Part shown: positions 1 through 5,062 of the stretch, piece after piece | Layout of the letters: the number at the start of each line of letters is the position of its first letter | How positions within the stretch are numbered: position 1 is the first letter of the stretch | Made by a program: the position numbers and the translations under genes | Notes under the pieces: model-generated | What the model was told of the DNA's origin: nothing | Seen by the model: the letters and a program-made list of their open reading frames with translations, nothing else | Database searches by the model: none | Source: JAKEGK01 sp050116575 | GTDB lineage: Bacteria; Pseudomonadota; Gammaproteobacteria; SZUA-152 | DNA: 5,246 nucleotides | Direction of reading: 5' to 3' | NCBI GenBank assembly: GCA_050116575.1 | Contig: JASFOJ010000242.1 | Location: 1-5,246, forward strand

Positions 1-1
1 T

Positions 2-82
2 TATGTCGTTTCGAACAACTTTGCCCTGAACGGCATGGTGGTACTAGTTGGTTACTTTGTCGTCATTCTTTTGAGATCATAA
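2..82 (+). CDS. possible C-terminal end of a membrane protein (partial)
   Basis: The reading frame is open from base 2 to a TAA at 80-82 and gives 26 residues. The last 15 or so before a short R-S tail are strongly hydrophobic (M-V-V-L-V-G-Y-F-V-V-I-L-L), like a final transmembrane helix. The start lies beyond the left edge, so no family can be named. A competing open frame runs from base 1 to a TGA at 148-150. It encodes a cysteine- and arginine-rich stretch that looks less like protein, so I prefer the hydrophobic frame. The peptide is too short for certainty. Sequence to the left would decide it. Confidence 0.35.
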   Translation, partial: YVVSNNFALNGMVVLVGYFVVILLRS

Positions 83-484
83 AACCGTGGTTGTGTGAAA
101 ATGTTTGTCCCGTCTCATCACCCAGAGTCAACTTTCGTATATGGTGAACATTCGACCACAAAAATAACCACTTAATTTTACTTCGAACTATTAATTCTTA
201 ATTAAAATTTATACTTTGTTGGTCTTTTCACATTGAGTTATGTCAAGTCGACGCTATTAGATAACTTTTTATAGTAAGCTAGTTTATGAAAGCTAGGGTG
301 GAAAAATATTATTTCAATGCTCATTCAAGTAGCGGTGTAAATTGGGTTGTAAACAACCATGTAGAAATAGTTAGGCATGCGTATTTGGTTGGAACATGCG
401 CAAGTGAGTGAGAGAAAAAGAAAGGGATAATAGTGCAGATAAATACTCAAGAACTTCGGACCGCCAGCGAGGGAGTATCGTGAA

Positions 485-510
485 CTCTTTCTATAAAGAG
501 GATTTTTCTT
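485..510 (+). terminator. weak candidate hairpin followed by a T-rich tail
   Basis: CTCTTT at 485-490 pairs with AAAGAG at 495-500 across a four-base loop, followed by GATTTTTCTT. The layout fits an intrinsic terminator on the plus strand. The stem has only six pairs, four of them A-T, so it would be weak. No gene ends close upstream, so any transcript it might end is unknown. Confidence 0.2.
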
Positions 511-573
511 AGCTGTCAGAATTATGCCAGCATAGAATCGGGCATGCGGCGATTAAATTTATGATAACGTAAA

Positions 574-587
574 TGTGCCGAGGCACA
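574..587. repeat. short perfect palindrome TGTGCC-GA-GGCACA
   Basis: Six-base arms TGTGCC and GGCACA flank a two-base centre inside the AT-rich stretch. Its symmetry and GC-rich arms could suit a protein-binding site or a small tetraloop hairpin. No promoter or gene start lies beside it, so no role is assigned. A palindrome this short can occur by chance. Confidence 0.3.
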
Positions 588-889
588 GTAAAAATGATTC
601 CTGAAAACCTGAGCAAAATGTGAAGTGAGTAAACATCGTCCCCGCGGCCTGGCACAAATTTTACGCAGCACACCATGCAACTGCTGCCAATAGGCGGGAC
701 CCAATCAAGTTACCCGCGCCAACCGGTTATTTATTGTACACTATTGTCTACGTTAGTTGCTGTACTATTGCCGTGATTGCCATCTCACTATATTAGGATT
801 CCACTAGGATACGAGTAATATTCAGGTTTGCACAAAACCAGGTCAAATTACGCTTTAGGCTTCACCAACGATAATTTATTTTGGGCAAC

Positions 890-904
890 AAAAAAGCGCG
901 CGCT
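890..904 (-). terminator. candidate intrinsic terminator of the leftward operon
   Basis: Read on the minus strand, the self-complementary AGCGCGCGCT (904 to 895) is followed by a run of T (895 to 890). It begins 11 bases after the stop codon of the kinase-like gene. The position and T-run fit a Rho-independent terminator. The stem is short once a loop is allowed, so efficiency is uncertain. It is the only such structure near the operon's end. Confidence 0.4.
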
Positions 905-914
905 CGTGCCGAAA

Positions 915-1754
915 TTAAAAAGGTAAATAGTCAGCTTCGATCCCATCACCAAAAATCACGCCGCCTTCGTTGAGTTCTGAGCGTATTTTCAGTGCTTGAT
1001 TAGTTGTAACCAATCCTGCTGTTACGCGGGTACCCGTGGATACGCTTGGAAATGCCTCACGTACGTAGAAGGCCAATATATCCTCTTCGGGCGCAGGTAA
1101 AATAAGCTTGTCGTGCCGTTCGTGATGAATGGACCGCGCCCATCCCGTCGCACCGGTTCCAGTTGTGACAATGACGCCGGACGAGGAGTGATGTTCCTGC
1201 TGCTCACCAGTATTTATCGTGTAACGTGCTGATTGGTGACTGTGGTGTCCGACAAATATTTCGTTCAGCGCTACGAGGTGCTGGCCGTCATCGAGTTTGA
1301 CCTGTGCCATAGTTCGATGCTGGATAGCTACATCGTCGTGCATGGCGGCTACGATGATTTCAATAGCCTCATGGCTGGAGAAGGGGACCAGGATTCCGTC
1401 GTACAGGTTCGCATTTGGATTGACACCAATGACCCGTTGGCCATTGAGATATTTGGCGGTATTGGCAACCAGTCCGTCTTGTCCCACCGCAATGATTAGA
1501 TCTTCAGGTTCGAACAGAAAACGGTCCAGTTCATTGCGCATAATCAGGTTGCGGCGCCAGTCCTTTGGGATCGCCGCTATCACTGTTTTTAACGCCGATT
1601 CATGTTGCTGGTGACGTTTTTCGACCTGGTCAATGGATTGGCCACGTTCACGCAGGAAGAATTCCACCTGTCCACGGGTGGCGTGACGGGCGAGTAACCA
1701 CTGATACTCGGTCTCCCGTGTCACCACGACCACCCGTGGAATCAAGGCTGTCAT
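915..1754 (-). CDS. NAD-kinase-fold protein (divergent NAD(+)/NADH kinase or related sugar-kinase family)
   Basis: This 279-residue protein is similar in length to bacterial NAD kinases. Three landmarks are visible. A variant of the GGDGT nucleotide loop, G-Q-D-G-L, lies at residues 91-95, with the catalytic-type Asp at 93. The N-E pair of the NAD-binding site is at 164-165 (V-A-L-N-E-I-F-V). A glycine/threonine-rich segment at 191-208 (S-S-G-V-I-V-T-T-G-T-G-A-T-G-W) corresponds to the family's G-L-I-V-S-T-P-T-G-S-T-A. If active, it would transfer phosphate to NAD(H) or a related molecule in the cytoplasm. The substituted loop and proline-free second motif set it apart from housekeeping NAD kinase, so it may be a paralogue with another substrate. 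ATG occurs at 1757 and 1754. I choose 1754 because GGGAGG then lies six bases upstream, as in nadA and the SPFH gene. It overlaps the SPFH stop by one base, suggesting coupled translation. Confidence 0.8.
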   Translation of the reverse strand: MTALIPRVVVVTRETEYQWLLARHATRGQVEFFLRERGQSIDQVEKRHQQHESALKTVIAAIPKDWRRNLIMRNELDRFLFEPEDLIIAVGQDGLVANTAKYLNGQRVIGVNPNANLYDGILVPFSSHEAIEIIVAAMHDDVAIQHRTMAQVKLDDGQHLVALNEIFVGHHSHQSARYTINTGEQQEHHSSSGVIVTTGTGATGWARSIHHERHDKLILPAPEEDILAFYVREAFPSVSTGTRVTAGLVTTNQALKIRSELNEGGVIFGDGIEADYLPF

Positions 1755-2947
1755 CATTCACCTCCCGCGTTCTGCAGTTTCTTTGCGCCGGCGGCAAACA
1801 AATCAGCAAGATTGGTGGATAGCACATCGGGTGTAATGTTGATGTGTTCAATCTTCTCTAACTTGCCTGCGATTTCCTGCAGTGCCAGTGCAAATACCAC
1901 ATTGGCGGGTAGTGTCGCGTAGACGGACATGCGTTCTTTTTCGCCGGCGGCTTCTGCCAAACCAATGGCTTCGACTTTTTCGGCCTGGGCGCTGCCTTCA
2001 AGGCGGGTTGCCTCGGCTTCAGCCGCGCCCAATGTGCGCCGGTTCTGCGCTTTGGTTTCAGCTGCCAGCCGTTGCGACTCGTTGTCGGACTGGGAGAGTA
2101 TCCGCTGGCGTTTACTTTTGGATTGTGCCTCGAGTTTCGCCTTCGCTGCCACGGCTTCCGATTGCATCTGTTCACGGCTGATCTGTGCTTTGACGGCGGT
2201 TTCCTGTGCGACGGCTTCTTCTTCCACGCGCCGTCGTTCGTTTTTGCCTTGCTGAGCGATGAGGTTTTCTTCGCGTGCCGCCAGTTCGATCTGGTTTTGC
2301 AGTTCGTTCTCGGCAATGGCCCGCTCTTTTTCCACGGCCAGTGCGCGGCGTTGGAATGTGGCCTCATCGGCGTTTTGCTGGATGCTCTCGCGGGTTGGTG
2401 TTTGCAGCGCCTTTTCCAGATCAGCTACCGGACTGATCTCGTTGATGCCAAGGCTGACAACATCCAGTCCCATTTCGGCAAATACGCCTTCATTGGAGAA
2501 ACCGTGCTCGATTGCTTTTAGGAGTTGTTCCGGTCCATCAACAATGAGCTGCCGGATATCCTTGGATGCCATGTACCGGGTTGCGTGTTTTTGCACGGTG
2601 TTGGTGAACAACGATGACAGTTGTTCCAATGGCTGATTGCAATGGGACCCGGTTGTAAGGTCGATGGAAAAGTCGACGCGTTCAGCCAGGCAATCCGGAT
2701 CAGTAACGCGGTAAATCAATTCACCTTGTATCGTCGCTTCCTGAAAATCCCGTGAGCGACCGGCAAAGATGAATTGGAGTTCACGATCATCGGTGGGAAG
2801 TTCCGCAATACTGGTTCCCATAGGAAGAAACCAGAAGGCTAGACCTTTGCCGGATTTAACCAGTTTACCTTTGCGAAAGCGTCGAATGTGCATGTTCGAC
2901 TCGCTTCGCAGGTGACGAAAAAAGAGCGTTTTCTTAATATCTGTCAT
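1754..2947 (-). CDS. SPFH/Band 7 (stomatin/flotillin-like) protein with long coiled coil
   Basis: This 397-residue protein has a Band 7 domain at roughly 20-175, entered by G-K-G-L-A-F-W-F-L-P at 34-42. A highly charged Glu/Ala/Gln/Arg/Lys helix at about 180-340 is typical of the flotillin coiled coil. A C-terminal segment follows at 341-397 (Y-A-T-L-P-A-N-V-V-F-A-L-A-L-Q-E). SPFH proteins oligomerise into rings or scaffolds, usually at membranes, and influence partner proteins. I see no signal peptide or N-terminal transmembrane helix. It may bind membrane peripherally or work in the cytosol. An in-frame upstream TTG (2998) would add 17 residues with no ribosome site. The ATG at 2947 has AGGAGGTG six bases upstream and is preferred. 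It lies 77 bases after nadA and overlaps the kinase-like gene by one base, suggesting the two products work together. The link to NAD metabolism is inferred from context only. Confidence 0.88.
   Translation of the reverse strand: MTDIKKTLFFRHLRSESNMHIRRFRKGKLVKSGKGLAFWFLPMGTSIAELPTDDRELQFIFAGRSRDFQEATIQGELIYRVTDPDCLAERVDFSIDLTTGSHCNQPLEQLSSLFTNTVQKHATRYMASKDIRQLIVDGPEQLLKAIEHGFSNEGVFAEMGLDVVSLGINEISPVADLEKALQTPTRESIQQNADEATFQRRALAVEKERAIAENELQNQIELAAREENLIAQQGKNERRRVEEEAVAQETAVKAQISREQMQSEAVAAKAKLEAQSKSKRQRILSQSDNESQRLAAETKAQNRRTLGAAEAEATRLEGSAQAEKVEAIGLAEAAGEKERMSVYATLPANVVFALALQEIAGKLEKIEHINITPDVLSTNLADLFAAGAKKLQNAGGE
1759..1766 (-). promoter_or_regulatory. Shine-Dalgarno site that decides the kinase-like gene's start
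   Basis: GGGAGGTG on the minus strand lies inside the last codons of the SPFH gene. It gives six bases of spacing to the second of two adjacent ATGs (1754) and only three to the first (1757). The six-base spacing matches nadA and the SPFH gene, so the second ATG is the better start. Confidence 0.7.
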
Positions 2948-2951
2948 GATA

Positions 2952-2959
2952 CACCTCCT
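2952..2959 (-). promoter_or_regulatory. strong Shine-Dalgarno site of the SPFH gene
   Basis: AGGAGGTG on the minus strand sits six bases before the ATG at 2947. It settles the start against the longer in-frame TTG at 2998, which would place this site inside the coding region. Confidence 0.75.
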
Positions 2960-2960
2960 G

Positions 2961-2977
2961 GTGAGCTGTGTGCTCAC
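2961..2977. repeat. small inverted repeat just ahead of the SPFH ribosome site
   Basis: GTGAGC (2961-2966) and GCTCAC (2972-2977) form a perfect six-pair stem with a five-base loop. It ends one base from the SPFH Shine-Dalgarno site. In mRNA it could affect ribosome access or protect the downstream message from decay. The arm spacing does not fit a CRP site. Its role is speculative. Confidence 0.35.
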
Positions 2978-2994
2978 ACCACAAATTGAATTCG

Positions 2995-3023
2995 TCAAGT
3001 TGGTTTCATGTTAATCACCTCCT
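2995..3023 (-). other. orphan Shine-Dalgarno site with four-codon ORF (M-K-P-T-stop)
   Basis: AGGAGGTG on the minus strand at 3023-3016 is identical in sequence to the ribosome sites of nadA and the SPFH gene. It begins one base after the nadA stop codon. It serves an ATG at 3009-3007 with eight bases of spacing, but that frame reads ATG AAA CCA ACT and stops at TGA (2997-2995). It could be a translated mini-ORF that carries ribosomes across the 77-base gap. It could also be the scar of a gene once present between nadA and the SPFH gene. The site is clearly visible, but its function is unknown. Confidence 0.4.
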
Positions 3024-3024
3024 G

Positions 3025-3951
3025 CTATGCAGCATGTTGGTCCGTTTGTTGTTGGCTGAATGCCAACATTCTTTCAATAGGTATCCTGGCCTGTTCCATC
3101 GTGGTGTTATCCAGGTAGTCGATGTGAAAGCCGATTCCTCGCTGAGCCTGTCTTACCAGTTCGACCGTATTGCGTTTCATATACGGACACGCATTGCATT
3201 GACAGCCGCTATAGCTTGGCGCGACTTGAATATTCAATTCGGGTCGTGACTGGCGCATGTTGTGTAATAATCCTTCTTCAGTAGCAACAAAAATCGTTGC
3301 ATTATCACCTTCAAAGTTGGCGACCCAATCCAGCATTTGCCGGGTGGAACCCACAAAGTCGGCGTGCTTCAACACCGGCAACGGTGACTCCGGATGGGCC
3401 AGCAGGTAAACGTCGCCATCCGCCCTGGCGAACCTCATCATGTGCTGAATCTGATCGTCTTTAAATTTGTCGTGGACTTCACACACGGCCGACCAGATTG
3501 GCATGTGGTAACCGTACTGATAATTCAGGTAAGCACCCATGTTGCGGTCCGGGGAAAAAATAACCTGTTTTCCCTCAGCGTACAGGTGGGCAATAATGTC
3601 GTCCACATTGCGGGAGGTGACGATCCAGTCGGAAAGGGTTTTGTGTTCGGCGCTGGAGTTGATGTAACTGACATGCACGTGATCGGCATATTGGTATCGC
3701 CATGCTTTTAAGTCTTCGATATTTGTTTGTGTCACCAGGGAACAGGTGGCACGTTCATCGGGTAAAATCACTTGCGCGTCGGGGTTGAGAATCTTGGTGG
3801 TTTCGGCCATGAATTGCACGCCGGCAAAGACGATCAGATCGGCCTGTTCACGATTTGCAATCAGCGCCAGGTCAAGACTGTCGCCCACGTAGTCGGCCAG
3901 TGCTTGCACCTCGGGCGTGGTGTAGTAATGTGCCAATGTTAATGTATTCAT
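3025..3951 (-). CDS. nadA: quinolinate synthase NadA
   Basis: NadA condenses iminoaspartate with dihydroxyacetone phosphate to quinolinate, the second step of de novo NAD synthesis, using an oxygen-sensitive 4Fe-4S cluster. At 308 residues it belongs to the short NadA type, beginning directly at the first-domain motif (L-T-L-A-H-Y-Y-T-T-P-E-V-Q). The expected cluster cysteines are present: Cys70 (L-P-D-E-R-A-T-C-S-L), Cys157 (C-E-V-H) and Cys255 (C-P-Y-M-K), plus extra Cys250 and Cys252 in C-Q-C-N-A-C. Other family landmarks are the S-D-W-I-V-T-S segment near 107-113, A-H-P-E-S-P near 186-191, and G-S-T-R-Q at 201-205. Nothing suggests inactivation. AGGAGGTG six bases upstream supports the ATG at 3951, and nrtR ends 14 bases before it. 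The partner genes nadB and nadC are absent from the window, so iminoaspartate must be made and quinolinate used by genes elsewhere. Confidence 0.96.
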   Translation of the reverse strand: MNTLTLAHYYTTPEVQALADYVGDSLDLALIANREQADLIVFAGVQFMAETTKILNPDAQVILPDERATCSLVTQTNIEDLKAWRYQYADHVHVSYINSSAEHKTLSDWIVTSRNVDDIIAHLYAEGKQVIFSPDRNMGAYLNYQYGYHMPIWSAVCEVHDKFKDDQIQHMMRFARADGDVYLLAHPESPLPVLKHADFVGSTRQMLDWVANFEGDNATIFVATEEGLLHNMRQSRPELNIQVAPSYSGCQCNACPYMKRNTVELVRQAQRGIGFHIDYLDNTTMEQARIPIERMLAFSQQQTDQHAA

Positions 3952-3955
3952 GATT

Positions 3956-3963
3956 CACCTCCT
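3956..3963 (-). promoter_or_regulatory. strong Shine-Dalgarno site of nadA
   Basis: AGGAGGTG on the minus strand starts two bases after the nrtR stop codon and lies six bases before the nadA ATG. Its 15-base start cassette, AGGAGGTGAATCATG, is nearly the same as those of the SPFH and kinase-like genes. Confidence 0.75.
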
Positions 3964-3965
3964 GA

Positions 3966-4631
3966 CTACTTGATGATCTCGACCTTGCCGGGATTAATGA
4001 GGCGATAAAGCTTGGCCGGTCGGTGAGGGCCATCGCAACGCATGTCACCGGTCTCTTCAATTTGATCCAGGGCCAGCACCCACTTGCGAAAATTGCGGCG
4101 ATCCATTTCTTCGCGCAGGATAATTTCGTAGACCTCCTGCAATTCCGTTAACGTAAATGTGCGTGGTAGAAATTGAAATGCAATGGTGGAGTAATCCAGT
4201 TTGGCTACCAGGCGTTCGTGGGCCTTATCGACAATGTCCAGGTGATCGAAGGCTAGCGGCGGCAACTCATCCATGTTGAACCAGCCTACGGCCTCGGCAT
4301 CGGTGGCGGCCTGTAAGACCACCTGGTCGGATCCAATCAATGCGTAATAGGCCACGGTAATGATCCGCTCGCGGGGATCCCGGTCCACGGCCCCGAAGGT
4401 ATATAGTTGTTCGAGGTAAACGCCGGATACTCCGGTCTCTTCGGCTAACTCACGACGGGCGGTAGTCTCTAAATCCTCATCCATTTGCACAAAACCCCCT
4501 GGCAACGCCCACTTTCCGCGAAAAGGCTCACCTTTGCGCATAATTAGTAGCAATTTCAGTTGCTTATCGCGGACCGTAAAAATCACGACATCGGTCGTAA
4601 CGGCAGGATGTGGATATTTGTACTGATACAT
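3966..4631 (-). CDS. nrtR: NrtR-type Nudix-related transcriptional regulator of NAD metabolism
   Basis: This 221-residue protein has the two-domain NrtR layout. An N-terminal Nudix-like domain covers about 5-145. A C-terminal winged-helix DNA-binding domain covers about 150-221 (F-T-L-T-E-L-Q-E-V-Y-E, then D-R-R-N-F-R-K, then R-P-A-K-L-Y-R). The family typically represses NAD genes and releases DNA when ADP-ribose binds the Nudix pocket. The full Nudix signature (G-x5-E-x7-R-E-x2-E-E-x-G) is intact at 46-67, with G46, E52, R60, E61, E64 and E65. Many NrtRs are described as having lost hydrolase activity, so catalysis cannot be excluded here. The ATG at 4631 has AAGGA eight bases upstream. A longer frame from 4670 would begin inside the operator palindromes and is rejected. 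It is the first gene of the leftward operon and faces the rightward unit across the likely operator, suggesting self-regulation. Sugar-specific relatives exist, but nadA and a glycohydrolase as neighbours favour NAD control. Confidence 0.92.
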   Translation of the reverse strand: MYQYKYPHPAVTTDVVIFTVRDKQLKLLLIMRKGEPFRGKWALPGGFVQMDEDLETTARRELAEETGVSGVYLEQLYTFGAVDRDPRERIITVAYYALIGSDQVVLQAATDAEAVGWFNMDELPPLAFDHLDIVDKAHERLVAKLDYSTIAFQFLPRTFTLTELQEVYEIILREEMDRRNFRKWVLALDQIEETGDMRCDGPHRPAKLYRLINPGKVEIIK

Positions 4632-4654
4632 TCGGTCATTCCTTGCTTTGCGTA

Positions 4655-4683
4655 TTGAATACACTAACAACTTAGTGTATATT
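4655..4683 (+). promoter_or_regulatory. candidate rightward promoter for the 88-residue gene and glycohydrolase
   Basis: TTGAAT (4655-4660) and TATATT (4678-4683) are separated by exactly 17 bases. They match the sigma-70 consensus at four of six and five of six positions. Transcription would start near 4690, about 58 bases before the ATG at 4748. The inverted repeats at 4659-4694 cover the spacer and the -10 box, so a bound repressor would block RNA polymerase. Confidence 0.6.
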
Positions 4684-4694
4684 TAACACTAAGT
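4659..4694. promoter_or_regulatory. probable NrtR operator: two overlapping inverted repeats sharing a half-site
   Basis: Three half-sites alternate in orientation. ATACACTAA (4659-4667) pairs with TTAGTGTAT (4672-4680) across four bases. ACTTAGTGT (4670-4678) pairs with ACACTAAGT (4686-4694) across seven bases. All arms match perfectly over nine bases. The middle half-site belongs to both pairs. The element lies between the divergent genes and covers both candidate promoters, as expected of an autoregulated operator. NrtR is the only regulator encoded in the window, so it is the likely ligand. I assign the protein by position, not by a confirmed motif match. The wider-spaced repeat resembles the longer palindromes usual for dimeric winged-helix repressors. 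Confidence 0.75.
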
Positions 4695-4697
4695 CAA
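4669..4697 (-). promoter_or_regulatory. candidate leftward promoter for the nrtR operon
   Basis: On the minus strand, TTGACT (4697-4692) matches five of six -35 positions. It is followed after 17 bases by TAAGTT (4674-4669), a poor -10 box matching three of six. It overlaps the rightward candidate and the inverted repeats. The -35 is convincing, but the exact -10 is uncertain. Confidence 0.45.
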
Positions 4698-4733
4698 GTA
4701 ACGTTCGGCAATTCTTGTTAGGGCGTCATTCAA

Positions 4734-4738
4734 AAGGA
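4734..4738 (+). promoter_or_regulatory. Shine-Dalgarno site of the 88-residue gene
   Basis: AAGGA lies nine bases before the ATG at 4748. It favours this start over the in-frame TTG at 4715, which would add 11 residues and has no comparable site. Confidence 0.6.
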
Positions 4739-4747
4739 TTGAAAGCT

Positions 4748-5014
4748 ATGAAACAGCGAACAGACACATCATGCTTGATTACTGTCGTACGAGAATTGGC
4801 GACTAACTATGATGCTGGAACGTTAACACGATGTATGGAGCATGCATTAAATAAACGCAGCAATCCCTGTTATGCCGCACTGGATTCTAATCAAGTTGTG
4901 AACGTATTGGCTAAAGCCAATTTTGTTAAACAAATGGAAGCAGAAGGCTTATCGGTACCAGAAGCTATGCGTGAATTGGGAAAGCGAATGCGAGCACTCG
5001 AAAGCAAATCATAG
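4748..5014 (+). CDS. hypothetical 88-residue protein, first gene of the rightward unit
   Basis: I do not recognise this protein. It begins M-K-Q-R-T-D-T-S-C-L and is probably cytoplasmic, with no signal peptide or membrane helix. It looks mainly helical, with a basic, charged C-terminal end (A-M-R-E-L-G-K-R-M-R-A-L-E). Cysteines occur at 9, 29 and 41, but their spacing does not form a clear metal-binding motif. The start is ATG with AAGGA nine bases upstream. The glycohydrolase follows after 48 bases on the same strand with no visible terminator, so the two are probably co-transcribed from the operator-controlled promoter. The placement suggests a part in ADP-ribose or NAD metabolism, perhaps as a partner or regulator, but the sequence itself gives no function. 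Codon use and protein-like composition support a real gene. Confidence 0.75.
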   Translation: MKQRTDTSCLITVVRELATNYDAGTLTRCMEHALNKRSNPCYAALDSNQVVNVLAKANFVKQMEAEGLSVPEAMRELGKRMRALESKS

Positions 5015-5062
5015 AATGCTGGGTTGGATTTCTAAAGTGAATTACTGTAGAGAAAAATACCT

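Larger units (their letters stand above)
83..914. other. long AT-rich stretch with no convincing gene
   Basis: This stretch of about 830 bases is visibly richer in A and T than the operon to its right. Frequent stops interrupt the frames I read, and I see no reading frame with both a credible ribosome site and protein-like composition. The longest frame (minus strand, 522-704) would start at TTG immediately after a stop and resembles no family I know. I see no tRNA, rRNA or CRISPR repeat. It contains a weak hairpin (485-510), a short palindrome (574-587) and a candidate terminator for the leftward operon (890-904). It could be a plain intergenic spacer, a decayed gene, or hold a small RNA that cannot be recognised by eye. 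Confidence 0.6.

Noticed and set aside
1..150. Open frame on the plus strand at the left edge (frame of base 1)
   Set aside because: Its cysteine- and arginine-rich translation looks less protein-like than the overlapping hydrophobic frame at 2-82.
276..296. Direct repeat of AAGCTAG seven bases apart, with partial inverted symmetry
   Set aside because: It is too short, has only two copies and no neighbouring gene start, so chance in AT-rich DNA is enough.
403..431. Possible promoter with GATAAT at 426-431
   Set aside because: No -35-like hexamer lies at a suitable distance and no gene follows.
522..704. 60-residue minus-strand open frame in the AT-rich stretch
   Set aside because: It begins at a TTG directly after an in-frame stop, has no clear ribosome site, and its residue mix does not resemble a known family.
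2072..2521. Long plus-strand open frames opposite the SPFH gene
   Set aside because: They mirror the skewed codon use of the coiled-coil region, lack ribosome sites and lie fully inside a well-supported gene.
2961..2980. CRP-like site near the SPFH gene
   Set aside because: The half-sites are not separated by the six bases needed, and the position is inside an operon just before a ribosome site.
4632..4670. N-terminal extension of nrtR by 13 residues
   Set aside because: It would begin within the operator half-sites and candidate promoter. The ATG at 4631 has a ribosome site and fits the family start.
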